Positions 47,794 to 58,794 of a DNA stretch of 64,000 bases are shown one piece after another. The DNA comes from Astrothelium macrocarpum (Eukaryota; Ascomycota; Dothideomycetes; Trypetheliales; Trypetheliaceae): NCBI GenBank assembly GCA_021030915.1, contig JAGEMR010000032.1, positions 124,001 to 188,000 of the forward strand, written 5' to 3'. The notes beneath the pieces were generated by a model. It ran no database searches, was not told the DNA's origin, and worked only from the letters and a program-made list of their open reading frames with translations. The stretch's first letter is position 1, and each line of letters starts with the position of its first letter. The position numbers were made by a program, and so were the translations under genes.

Positions 47794-48420
47794 CTACGAA
47801 ACAATAAGCTTCGACTGCCAATCTGTCTTATTGGTGGTGGCCCAAGTGACTGTCGGTGTAGTCGTATTATCTGGACTGTATGAATAGATTTTGACCTGTT
47901 GACTTGAGAAATTGATGTGGGCATCAATTGGTGTGTCGCGCATGCACTTCACCACCACGGTATCCCCAAGAGATCCATGATGCCAGGTGGCTTTGTCAGT
48001 GTCGTGACACAATTCTTGCAGAGTATGGTTCTCATCTGCGTAGTACAGCCTAGTCTACGCATAGTATTAATGAATGAATCCGCTTTGTGGAGCATCGAAT
48101 CAACTCACATTAGTCGTACTAGGATCATCGCCAGTTTGCAAAGCAATAGCAGACATGTCGGGAGAGGTAACCTTGATTCTCTGGGCCGTTCCGCTAGGAA
48201 CATCGACAGTAACAAATGTTTGAGCGTAGTTCACGCCGTCGCCATTCCCAACCTCTGGTTCCTCTAAGGAGGTATAGACTCGGATGGCTTTTGTAGTCTG
48301 ATCCATGTAGAAGATATTGCTCTTGCCCAAGTAGCCTTGAACAGAGGTGATGAGTTTCTGGAATAATAATGTTAGTTACATTATCAACCCTTAGAAAAGT
48401 ATATGCACCTTATCCGACAT
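47794..48420 (-). CDS. small fungal lectin, fucose-lectin-like
   Basis: Three exons (48420-48409, 48357-48109, 48054-47794; introns of 51 and 54 bp) give 173 residues. The first exon is only four codons (MSDK). The text shows a repeated blade-like pattern: IFYMDQTTKAIRVYTS, then RLYYADENHTLQELCHD ... W, then VKIYSYSP ... W. Such IRVYY ... LQEL ... W units resemble the beta-propeller repeats of Aleuria-type fucose lectins, though only two to three blades are present against the usual six. It may be a small oligomeric relative or a different six-bladed family. No signal peptide; probably cytosolic. It is flanked by decayed DNA yet has intact introns and frame. Confidence 0.62.
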
Positions 48421-50189
48421 GGTAATCTCGTACTAGTAGATAAATTGCGAGTAGTGGTAGCTTGTTACTTGCAAAATACAACGCAGAATTGGTGATCGAG
48501 TCTGGAGGAGTAGCCCCTATTTATATGCAGTGCATTCAGCTGGCTCAGACCATGGCACATTATAACCCGCGATTTAGGCCTTTGAAAGATCGGCATTCAA
48601 TGGCTTACGGCTCAAAAGCCGCAGACGCGGTCAACAAAGGCCAAGCAGATTCTTTGCTGGGGCCAGAGAAGTCTCAACTCCGACCAAAAGCTGTAAGAGC
48701 GGTGTAGCTTTTACACCAATCGAGCGAGCACGTTCGAGGGTTTCGACGTCTCCTGAAGCCTCATTTCCCTAGCAATCGCTATCCCTTGTCAGCGCCTCCA
48801 CCTATAACCTACCAGTGCCACCGTAGCGGCAAATGCGGTAAGCTGGACCAGCTGGCAACCCTTTTGCAATTTCAGGCCTGATGCAGCGGGCTCTAGTCCC
48901 ACTTGGCTCGGGGCCAGACAAGAAGCCAATTTCATAACCTCGCTAAGGGTTGGCGGGAATTGCATGAGCTGAGTTTACTATCGGCCAAAGTAATGATTAC
49001 CGGGTACATATGGCAAAACACGAGAGAAAAAAAAAAGAAAAAGAAAAATATAGACGATTATGATGGAATAATGCAGCTAGGGTTTTTGTACGAATGACCT
49101 AAGCGTACTGAATTCTTAATGACTTGATAGACTTGAATAAGGAAAAGCTCATACCAAGACCAAATTGCGCCAGTGGCGTATGATTCAGCCAAACTTGCAA
49201 TGTCCTCACATGGAAGCATTCTGGGTTCGTAGGTGCTGTTGGTCAAGTATCGGAAAGCAATCGAAGCTCATAGGAGATGATACAGCCTTGCAGGAAAGCG
49301 GTTTCATCTCGCGGAGAGAGAGAGAGAGAGAGAGAGATCTTCCTCTCGTCTCCGCAGGCTCTGCACTAGCCTTTTCTCCAGTTTTTATGATATCCACATA
49401 CAAAATAGGACTACGGCTCGCTTGGCAAAGCGGTGTAAGTATTAGACACTGCTCAAAGCTCTCGTACCGTAACGTGCACGGTCGTGAATATGAGTGTACG
49501 ATCTTGTGAAAGACATCTCTCTCTCTCTCTCTCTCTCTCTGTGCGAGATGAGCCCGCTTTCCGGCGAAGCTGTATGACTTCTGGTTTTTGGCTGTGAAAA
49601 GCGCTATTGCAATGTGCTCATGGCTCGCTCTAAAGTCAGCTGGCGAGCCGTAGTATGCTTGCAAGCTTCGTGTATGCCTGCCCAACCCAGCCTTATGGCT
49701 GTCAAGTATTTTGGCGTTATCATGAAGTGCTCAACTCCTCCATATGCAGCCATGATGTAACTTCGGAGTGTCAACCGAAATTATGGAGATATTTAATGCT
49801 TTCAGTTCAGCTGTCTTCAGCAGTTGCCAGGCATAATAGGCGCAGCCTAGATGGGTCGGTGCGGATCCCTGACCGTGACAATCAATTGTGGCGCTTCGGA
49901 ACGTCACCAGCCGGGCTTCCGATCGACCATGGAAAGCAAAAAGCTTTCGATTGTACGAAAGTGATATCAACCGATGCCAAGTTTGAAGACTATCTGGCTT
50001 CTCTTCTGGTAATGGTAGTGTTGAGCCACCTGCACGCGTCATTAGGCAATTTCCAATGTATTTGTGACAGCAGTTTAAGTAGCGCGGCTCAGCGAAAGGC
50101 TCGCCGTTGTCATCACGATCCCTGAAAGGAAGGCACTTCAAGCAATTCAAAAGAAGGCGTGAGCATCTCAGCCGTTCCAGAGAGATTTC
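48421..50189. other. decayed accessory DNA
   Basis: About 1.8 kb without an intact gene. It holds the (GA)n inverted repeat at 49281-49574. A minus-strand open stretch at 49731-50150 is in the same frame as the HET relic and may be its remote 3' end. Confidence 0.4.
49281..49574. repeat. inverted repeat with (GA)n/(TC)n arms
   Basis: The left arm (49281-49338) and right arm (49513-49574) are inverted copies. Each has a TACAGC(C/T)T...GGAAAGCGG...CATCTCGC segment followed by a (GA) run of about 12 units. Differences between the arms are mostly C/T changes. The spacer is about 175 bp. It may be a MITE or a fold-back relic. Confidence 0.65.
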
Positions 50190-51449
50190 TCATTCATTTG
50201 CAGCAGAGACCGTGGTGCCGATTGTCATCAATCGGAATCCTCGGAGAGTAAGCTCTGGCCTTTGACCAAAGATCAAATTGACATCTTCTATGCTGATACC
50301 ACCTGAGGCATTATACGGGGTCCTTGTGATCTCTTCTGCTGGCACGACGAAGCTGTATCCAATTTTGTATAGCCTGACATAAGTTTTATTTGCTGTCCAC
50401 ATCCAACCCGCCAGTACGGTAGTAAGATGATTAGGGATCCATGGTTGAAATCAAGTATCTAATGAACCCGAGTAGTTGACAGAGAAGCGGACAAAATCCA
50501 AGTAGACCTCCTGTCCTTTTCTTGAATAATCCAGCGCAATGAGCGGATCAAAGACGGAATCCTCACCGACTACACCATCATTCGCGATTCTGAAGAAGGC
50601 TTATATCAAGTCATGAGAATCTGATGCCTGGAGACTCGAGAAGTTTGTAACTAGAGCTTTGAGGGATGGGAGTGCCCTTCTTGTTCGGCCGTGCTGATCA
50701 CGCTCAAAAGCGCGGTCGAGAAGCTGCGAGATCCGAATTACCTTTTTGTTCTTGTTACAATCGATATTCTCTGGATACAAGATCGCTTTTTGAGTCAAAA
50801 TGTTGATGGCGGTTTGAAAGATAGGCCACGGAGGAGAGCGTCAGCCGACACGGATCCTAGCATAACTAGCTACCGCCAGTTCTTGAACTGCCCAGGCTCG
50901 AGTGAACCGAGATAGCAGATCCTCGGCGCCAAGTATGGCTGTGCTTGCTGCATCAGAGCGCAGCAAATGGTCCAAGTCGTGGGTTGTGTTCAAGTGCTCA
51001 AGAAACTCGAATACATCTGGAGTATTTTCCTGTGCTTATCCCAACCAGATGGTGACTTCGTCCGCCTCCCGGGAGACATCCTTCATCGAACTAATCTGCA
51101 TGCTCCGTTCAGCTAAGTCCTCCATGATTATGCAAATCGCATCTACGAAAAGATACAATGGTGTATGAGTTAGCCGCGTTGAGGATAGAGCGTCATGAAG
51201 GGCGATCCAGATCCAGCAGATTCGGCCATTGATGTACACTGGCTCCAGACCCTCGAAGGTACCCCAAGCATATGAAATTGCTTGAAATGCGCTGATGCTA
51301 CGGCGGCAATGAATATTGACACGATGGAGAGGTCCAATGGGAGGCTCCTCCCGCTTAGCTGAAGGGTGGAGTTCAAAAATGCGGAAGCCGTCGGCGTGAA
51401 GCGATTCATAGCGGTAGAGACCATGCGCTTAGGGATGAGAATTTCTCAT
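50190..51449 (-). pseudogene. HET-domain (heterokaryon incompatibility) gene relic
   Basis: One minus-strand frame reads HET signatures in order: YRYESLHADGFRIFELHP, FQAISYAWGTFEG, LYLFVDAICIIMEDLAERS, MKDVSREADEVTIWLG, FTRAWAVQELAVAS, SLKALVTNFSSLQASDSHDL, DYSRKGQEVYLDFVRFS. Five stops interrupt it in the same frame: TAA 51429-51431, TAA 51036-51038, TGA 50841-50843, TAA 50601-50603 and TGA 50451-50453. No frameshift is needed over 1.2 kb, so decay was by point mutation. Intact HET proteins trigger cell death when unlike strains fuse. This copy is dead, and lies beside the second RIP-mutated element. Confidence 0.88.
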
Positions 51450-51717
51450 AATAATGTTACCTCTGGGATTAGGCAACATTCCATTATCCTGAGAGATTCT
51501 TATTAATCAGTGCTGGCACAGCAAGTATCGCAATACTATATTCTGTTCAGATGGTCATCAAGGACTCTGCTGCGTTCCCCGTGTGTCTTCTATTACTTTT
51601 GCATGCTGTCCCAGCCTCAATACGTCAGAATCATACATTGCGTCATCTAGTTCTAGCGAATCATACACTTTTGTTATGCTGGTTTGAGGTCTGTGCCCAT
51701 AGACTAACTCGGCAGCC
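51450..51717. other. short intergenic flank
   Basis: Between the HET relic and the second transposon. No gene was seen. Confidence 0.4.
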
Positions 51718-51719
51718 TA

Positions 51720-53885
51720 GGAGTAGTCCCGGCTCCGTGCACAGGCACGCTCCGTGCACACCCACCAAATTCTCAACACCATAGATTCGAACTCATTTAA
51801 TTCAACAATCACAATAATAATTAAAGTGAGATTAATTTTAAAATGTAGCTGAAATTTATACGAATAAATATCACCATTAAATTTAATTATTAAAATATTA
51901 TGGATGTTTATATTGATATTGAGAATGAACAGAATGAGAAACCGCATTCAATTCATTTAAAGGCTCATCAATATCCAATATCACATTTTGAAATTTTTCA
52001 ATTAATATAACAATATTACGTTTTGATGTTTTATTTTATTTCATCTCATTTCGTAATTATTTCGAAATAACCTTCTATTTCTGAATTTTCTATTTTTATT
52101 ATTTTTCAATTTCACGTTATTATTAACGTTTCTACTGAATTTTCTCACAAACGTATCAATATTCAATTTTCATTTCAAATTCAATTTATTTAATAATTTG
52201 TTTTTTTATCTTTTCAATTTCCTATTATTATTTTTTATATTTCTCTTTCTATTCCTTCTATTCCAATTATTCATAATGGAATTATATTTTGATAGAATTC
52301 CAGAATACCGTTTCATTATATTCAATAGACATTTCCATAATCTTATAATATTTTATATATTTTTATTCATATTTTATTATTTTTTTGAGATTCTTATTCT
52401 CATATTTAATGATATTATTTTTAATCTCCATTTTTATATATTTAATTATAAATTAATCCAATTTTTTTATGAATTAAAATTTTATATATGATTCCAAATT
52501 TGATTTTAAATGATATCAATAAATATTTATAATTTTTATAAAAGATTCTGAATTTATTGAATTCTTATAATAATATTCCAATTATTGAATTGATATTTGA
52601 TTAAATATTATAATTAAATTAAATAAATGAAATCCGGTTTAAAATCATTCATTAATGATATTTTCAATAATAAATATTTATTAATATATCTATTAAAATA
52701 ATCCAAAAAAAGTATTTTTAATAAAATGGCTGATATTTTATATTTGGTGTATTCATTCATCTAAATAATTGGAATAATATATGACTAATAGATTGAATAA
52801 ATTCATATTTAACGATTAAAGGCGATGAATTGAATGAAAAGAATAAATCGTTATCAGAATTTGATTATGATGATAATAATTAAAGAATTTCATTATTATA
52901 TAATTTCCATGGCCATCCATTATTAAAAAATGATAATATTTTATATCTTTTAATTTAATTTTGATATATTTATTAAATATCTTTTTTAATTAAATATATC
53001 CAATTATATTATTCATCTAGTCTGATAATGATGATGTGAAATTATAATTATGAATAATTGGATCGAAATTTTAAAATCAGAAATTCTGAAATAAATTCAT
53101 TTTCAAATCATAAATAAACGAAAAAGGCAAATTTATTCCATTCATATAAATTATTATCAAAATAATAATCCATTTATGTGAATTGTCTATTTCTGATCCA
53201 CGAAATAAATTATTTTTATATACTGATTTGATAAAAATACGATATTATTTCATAAATTGGCCAATAATAAAATCTTTTTCATTCATATTATATATATTAT
53301 ACGGAAGAATATCGTATTATTTCATTTTTTAAAATATTTAAATAAATATTAATATGAAAATAATATAAATTAAGAATTAATATTAATTCAAAATAAAATT
53401 ATAATTGATTAAAATTATTTATTTTTTTTTATACGAGATTAAAAATCGTTAAAAAATTTAATTTCAATTCAATTATATGATATTTCATAAAATTATTAGA
53501 TCAATTTCATTCCAGTTCAATTTTATCAAATTCAATAACAAAATTTTATAATATTCAATTAAATGATGGAATTCTATGATTTATAAATATATTAATCCAT
53601 TTAATTAATGTGACCTTCTATTATTATGAAAATTTCGTATGAGTTTTAAATTGAGTTTCTTTTGAATCCATGATAATATCTTTATGACGCCGTGATAACG
53701 TAATTCTGTCGATTTCATAAGTTTTAGCTATCTGACTGTAATTAGGATACTTCTACGCATCTGCTGCAGCAATCGCCTCCTCAATTGGGCTCATATTGGT
53801 GGTGTAATTCGTGAACGAATTCGTGGTGTTGAGCGAAATTCAGGTGTGCACGCAGCCGGGCCGTGCACACAGCCGTGCATTCTCC
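51720..53885 (-). mobile_element. second RIP-degraded pogo-like transposon
   Basis: A 2,166-bp element flanked by TA (51718-51719 and 53886-53887). Imperfect inverted ends of about 60 bp include CTAGGAG at the border, GTGCACAC boxes and TCTCAACACCA / CTCAACACCAC. The interior is almost pure A+T. Near the right end, minus-strand ATG 53794 starts MSPIEEAIAAADA, stop, then NYSQIAKTYEIDRITLSRRH, again the psq-type helix-turn-helix of Fot1/pogo transposases. The termini differ from the element at 16806, so it is another family of the same class and nearly the same length. A CACAGCCGTGCAT box recurs at 53950, outside the proposed right end, so the border could be wider. Confidence 0.8.
53500..53794 (-). 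pseudogene. transposase N-terminal remnant, element 2
   Basis: From ATG 53794 the HTH start (MSPIEEAIAAAD) is followed after 13 codons by a TAG, then the readable SQIAKTYEIDRITLSRRHKD. Beyond this the frame dissolves into A+T sequence. Inactive. Confidence 0.7.
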
Positions 53886-53887
53886 TA

Positions 53888-54361
53888 GCCAATGAAGCGA
53901 TCAACCACAACCAAGAAAGTTTTAGTGCCCGTACGCGTAACGTTCAGTCTTGCGCAAAGCACAGCCGTGCATCAAAGCTGAAAAGTCAGCTTATCCTCTT
54001 TCTGACGTGATCTGAACGTCAACATACTCTGGAAGTCTCGGGAGAGGGAGGTCATTCTGGTGTCAAAGCGAAAATGAGTTGGACGACGCCTACTTCTTCC
54101 ACCAAGTTTTCATCCGAATGACTGCAAGAGCACTTCCGCCCAGCCTCCTTCAAGCAACCACGTAGATGCGAATAGAGAAAGCTGCATATCGATGGTTGAC
54201 AGGCAACGAAAATGGCTGCAGATGGGAGCCTGATGTTACGATGTCTTTCAACTGGGAGATGGTGGTCCAGCATAACGCACCATTTTAATGAGCCGCAAAA
54301 TTATAGGTATATAATCTGCTATCTCAGGATTGTGATTTGAGCTCTGCAAAGCATTGGATAC
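53888..54361. other. upstream region of the O-methyltransferase
   Basis: About 470 bp between the transposon and the methyltransferase start. No gene was seen. Confidence 0.45.
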
Positions 54362-55875
54362 TTGATTTCGCACAATTCAGCATTCATGGAGTCACATCCT
54401 GATCATTTGCTCCAAGAGGTGCAACGACTGTTTGAGGCAAGAAAGAATGGGGCTTCAGGCGCACATGAAGAACTGGTTGAGGCCATTAGCGAACTTCGGC
54501 TTGCGGTCCAAACACCTTGGGAAATATTATGGGAGACTCGGTTTCAGGTAGCTATCGCTGACTCCAATCATCTGCGTCGCCCTTCTTATGCTTCGGTATA
54601 CAGATGCTTAACACGCTATGCAAACTCATTGCCATTGAAATGGGCGTTGTTGACGCCATAAACCGAAGAAAAGGGAGCTCTGTGACGTCCCAAGAGCTAG
54701 CAAAAGAGACGAATTTTGATCAGTTGGTCATTGGTGAGCAAATTTCAAAAGCCGCAGAATACTATCAGATATCCCCTATTCTCTTTTAAGGAATCATGTT
54801 GATACAAGGGTGACGAGTAGAGCGCATATTGCGAGTCCTGACGCGCATTCGCGTCTTCTCTGAAGTCAAGGAGAATACGTATGCCGCAAATGGGGTGACG
54901 GCGTTGTTGGGAACGGAGCAAAGTATCGCAGCTGAAAAATACTTGTCAGTTCACCGGCATGAATTATTAGATCGTGACAATCGCCTCTGACAAGTCGGAT
55001 CATTAATTAGCTGCGGATTCCTCTTCCCAATAGGGAGCGATCTCATTCCCTACATGAAGGCGTATGGGCTTCAACAAGTCCGCAGTCCTGACACCAAAAC
55101 ACCTTTCGAGTATACATTCCATGCCCCAATTTTCGACTATCTTTCCCAGCCTGAACATCTCGAGACTAAACGAGGATTTGATGCCCTGATGAACGGCAGG
55201 CGCGAGGGTGCGCCGATCCAATGGTTTAAAACGTATCCGGCAGCCTCAGAGCTTTTAACAAGCTTCAATGACGGTGCAATTGGCGCTACAACCAATGGTG
55301 TAGCTGACTTAACTCTTGACAGCTTCATAGAGAACGTTATAAACGGCTATGATCAGGTCATTCTTGTTGACGTTGCGGGGAATAAAGGGCACGATCTGTT
55401 GGCCTTTTCTCGTACCATCTCACACGAACCCGGTCAGCTGGTTCTCGAAGATCTGCCTCTAACCCTTTCGCAGATCAAGCCAGCTCAGAAGCAGACCCTC
55501 CGGGACGCTGGGATTCGTATGCAAGAATACGATTTCTTCACCCCACAGCCAGTCCGTGGCGCGCGCGCCTACTTCTTTCGTGACATCTGTCACGACTGGA
55601 GCGACGACCATTGTGCCAAGTTTCTGGCTCAAACTGCGCACGCTATGACGCCTGGATACTCAAAGCTGTTGATTGAGGACCATGTTGTTGACGATACGAA
55701 TGCACACCATCGACCCGCAGCAAGTGATGTGCTCATGATGTTGGTGTTCAGCGGCAAGGAGAGAACCAAGAAGCAGTGGTACGCACTGTTGGAGGGAGTC
55801 GGGCTGGAGATTGTCCGCATCTGGCCTAGTCGAAGGGGCCACCAAAGTGTCATTGAGGCGATGAAGAGAACTTGA
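54362..55875 (+). CDS. SAM-dependent O-methyltransferase (OMT_2 family)
   Basis: Four exons (54362-54547, 54604-54733, 54821-54944, 55038-55875) give 425 residues, the usual size for fungal secondary-metabolite OMTs. The N-terminal winged-helix dimerisation part reads TLCKLIAIEMGVVDAI, VTSQELAKETNFDQL and ERILRVLTRIRVFSEV. The SAM pocket is VDVAGNKGHDL (usual DVGGGxGHDL, with the second Gly changed to Ala and the third to Asn). RLVLEDLP-like QLVLEDLP, YDFFTPQPVRGARAYFFRDI and HDWSDDHC follow, with the catalytic His in CHDWSDD. The last intron uses GGGAG as acceptor because it alone keeps frame. No other biosynthetic gene is adjacent, so it is an orphan enzyme; it may methylate a phenol or polyketide. 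Confidence 0.88.
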
Positions 55876-56062
55876 GTTTGACTAGACAATGATTATGGCT
55901 TTACAGAGGCATTTTTTTGCATGGTACTATGGAAATATGAAACGAGATGAAATTTTTATTCTATCCTTTTCAAGACATGCAATTTGGTAATTGCTTTTCG
56001 TTACTTTTTTTCCACGCTAATTCCCAGCTTTTTCACGGTGCCCCTTTGTTTTGATGTAAATT

Positions 56063-56199
56063 TTGTGCTGGGGAATCTGGATCCGGTTTTGCCATTTGAG
56101 GAAATATGTTCTCGGTTTGGCCATTCTCGACCTCTATCGCGTAATCGTTGTGCTGGGCAATCCGCTATCAGATTTGCCGTTTGAGGAAAACCGTTTTCG
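56063..56199. repeat. diverged tandem duplication, 85-bp period
   Basis: 56063-56114 and 56148-56199 align over about 52 bp: both start TTGTGCTGGG and contain TTTGCC(A/G)TTTGAGGAAA. About 10 differences. Confidence 0.6.
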
Positions 56200-56514
56200 T
56201 TCGGACTCATTCAGATATCCATCCGACAAGATTGTCCGACAGAGCGTCTTTTAATATCTCAACTATCAAGCTTTACCCTTTTCAAAGGATGTTGACATCA
56301 AAATGAGTCCATATCTTAGAGAGCGCAAGGTAAACAAAGGACCGGCGACGATACGATTATACAGTCGTGTGCGGGTTCTGTTGAATATAGGCCCCCAAAT
56401 CTGACCGCTAATTGGATTTTCTTTTGGTGGTTCAAACCGACGCGTTCGGCGTCTCCTCCGTAGCTCATATGTTCGCCCAGCCAGCCACCTTAAAAACTGA
56501 CTAAGCAGATATTT

Positions 56515-56650
56515 GAGCGGCTATCTGGGTAGCTGCTCAATTGGCTACTCAAACAGTTACTCAGAGAGCTATCTATATAGCTATCTATATGGCTGTTCAG
56601 ATGGCTCCTCAAATGGCTTTTTAGTCAGCTGGCCAGATGGCTGGTCGAGC
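56515..56650. repeat. degenerate 12-bp tandem array
   Basis: About eleven units of 12 bp, consensus nnATGGCTnCTC (for example AATTGGCTACTC, ATATGGCTGTTC, AGATGGCTCCTC). No gene can be assigned to it. Confidence 0.75.
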
Positions 56651-56822
56651 GAACACATGAGCTGCACACGACTGTACCAATCACAATCTTACAATGGAAT
56701 AGTTGATCTAGGAGGCCTCAACTCATCATCAATAACACAGAACGATAATTCATCTGCATCAAGTTGTAATGGTGCAAAGATGGAATTATTTCTGCATAAT
56801 TTTACGGAGGATTATATTTCCG

Positions 56823-57757
56823 TCATGGTCTCTGCGGGCTTTGCTCATGGTCCACTCTCGCAGCTAACTCATACAAAGCCTCACCAGAAAGCTCGTGCCA
56901 AGTTCTATCCCTTAGATTTTGACCATTGAACTCTGCATGACATATCTGCTTTAATAAATTTTCCAATACTCTAATCCGTTCATTTATTGCTATTGTCGAT
57001 TGTTGTTGTATCATTTTTATTTTACGTTTTCGCCAAATTAGAATTCCAACTACTACCGATAACAAAAACCCAAAAGTCAGTCCTACGGCGAGACCAATGG
57101 TAGTAGGTAAGTGCGCAGAATGCTCGGCGGGTGTAGATGTAGAAAAAATCGCCGCAGGTGGAGATGTAGAAGAAATTGCCGTGGGAGATTGTACTGCTGC
57201 TGTAGATAAAACGCCACTTGATGTAGTCGATCCAGAAGGCGCAGGGTTTTTGATTATGGTTGTAGAATTTTCGGTATGGGCTAAAAAGACAGCTCCAAAA
57301 TCTGCATCAGAGGAGACATTGATTGTATCAGTACAACATCCACTGTCATTGGTCGGACCGGCGCAGCACCATCCTCCTTGTTCGGGGCATAGAACAATGT
57401 CGGAAAAGGTCGTCGAGGTTGCTAAAAGGATTAAAATTAGCCGATTGTATCAAATATCATCATACTTTATTTCATACTGTCTTGACAAGGTATACTTGCG
57501 CATGCATTTGTTTGCCAATTTGCAGCTGTACAACCACCACGATAAAACATGCCTGAATGGCCCATACATAGACCAGTAGTTGTACAAGCATCTCCAGGTG
57601 AGCAACATGCAGAATTCTCAAAATTTGAAGCATTGCAAGGTACGTATGCTATCTCATTATCCACTGCATTGGATTGATCGGGATAATAACAAGTCTGTCC
57701 CATAATTACTAAAGGGAGAAGTATGAAGAGAATCAGTGTGATACTCTCTTGCATCAT
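56823..57757 (-). CDS. secreted-type Cys-rich single-pass membrane protein
   Basis: Two exons, 57757-57478 and 57421-56823, across a 56-bp intron give 292 residues. A signal peptide (MMQESITLILFILLPLVIMG) is followed by a Cys-rich ectodomain (QTCYYPD, VPCNAS, ACCSPGDACTTTGLCM, GGCTAANW, then CPEQGGWCCAGP ... GCCTDT), a Ser/Thr/Pro stalk (about 130-185), one helix (TIGLAVGLTFGFLLSVVVGI), a stop-transfer WRKRKIK, and a short cytosolic tail with a possible coiled coil. This matches the design of fungal cell-surface sensors or receptor-like proteins, but no named family was recognised beyond that. Splicing joins the CQDT of exon 1 to TSTTFSD with no break in the Cys pattern. Function unknown. Confidence 0.76.
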
Positions 57758-58794
57758 TAGTTGCGAAGGCCAATAAAATAGGTATTTACGTTTAATAAAA
57801 GAAAAGAAAAGAAAAAAGAGCTTCGAGGAGCCAAGTTTTGTGCGCAGGAACCCACCTTTTGTCGAAAACCTCGAAGACATGGGGTCGTTTCAGCTCTGCT
57901 ATGACATACGCATATCGCCAAATTGATCGAAGGTAAACTCTGCGCCTGAGTCGTCAAACAGTATCGTAGCTCACAAGGCTGTACTCTGTAATGATGGCGC
58001 TTAAGGGTCGGGTTCGCAAGTGTGAAACGCATCTAAGGCCGAAATTAAGATTTGACGGTAGAAAAGGAAGACATGTAAAGTCGGAGGACGCGTAAAAACG
58101 AAAGGTACATGAAACCGAAGACTGCGTAAAAACGGAGAGCGTGCAATAACAGAGAGCGAGCAGAGATGAAAGGCACATAAGATCAGCGACAACTTGAACC
58201 AAAGTAGTCAGCGGATTCTACACAGCGTTATGGCAATTAAATCCAGATCTTGCTGATTGGGTGCTGATTTTGATCGTCCGGGGGCGCTAAAGCAGCGTTG
58301 GGACCGAAACGGGCGCCAAATTCCCCAGCACATCGTCTTATTGCAGAAGGGCTTCTCTTTGTTCTTGACACCACAAGGAGGAGAGGAAATGAAACGAGCG
58401 GTCTCTCTAAAATCCTCGCTCATGGACTGTTGGTATACTCGATTGAGCTGCTAAACGGAAGAGCAAAGTTTAATAGCAAACTAGATTCTAAACCACCCGT
58501 CAGAATGTCTAATGTTTTTGTGAACTATAGTCGACCCCTTCAGCCATTCTACTAACGAACAAGACGAGCCGGATTCTCGTCCGAAAAATAGCAAGCTGCG
58601 GAGATCATGAACCATGCTACAGACAAAGTGACTTTCACAAAACGCTTTCAGGCTTGGCTGTACCGCACAATTCCGAGAGGCAGGTTTTCATGAAATTGAA
58701 GCAAATTCAAGCTACACTTATCTAAAAGGAGAAGCAATTATCTTACACGAATCGAATGAAGGTAGTGAATAGCCTAGCAGCCCTGATCTGTTTC
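57758..58794. other. intergenic
   Basis: About 1 kb with no convincing gene; open frames here are short and lack family signals. Confidence 0.4.

Larger units (their letters stand above)
55876..56822. other. intergenic with two tandem repeats
   Basis: Contains an 85-bp tandem duplication (56063-56199) and a 12-bp repeat array (56515-56650). No gene is called. Confidence 0.5.

Noticed and set aside
49206..49685. 159-codon minus frame over the GA repeat
   Set aside because: Contains Arg-Glu and Leu-Ser runs produced by the microsatellites; no protein similarity.
52198..52491. 97-codon open frame in the A+T block
   Set aside because: Made of Phe/Leu/Ile/Tyr/Asn codons only, as expected from RIP-mutated sequence; not a gene.
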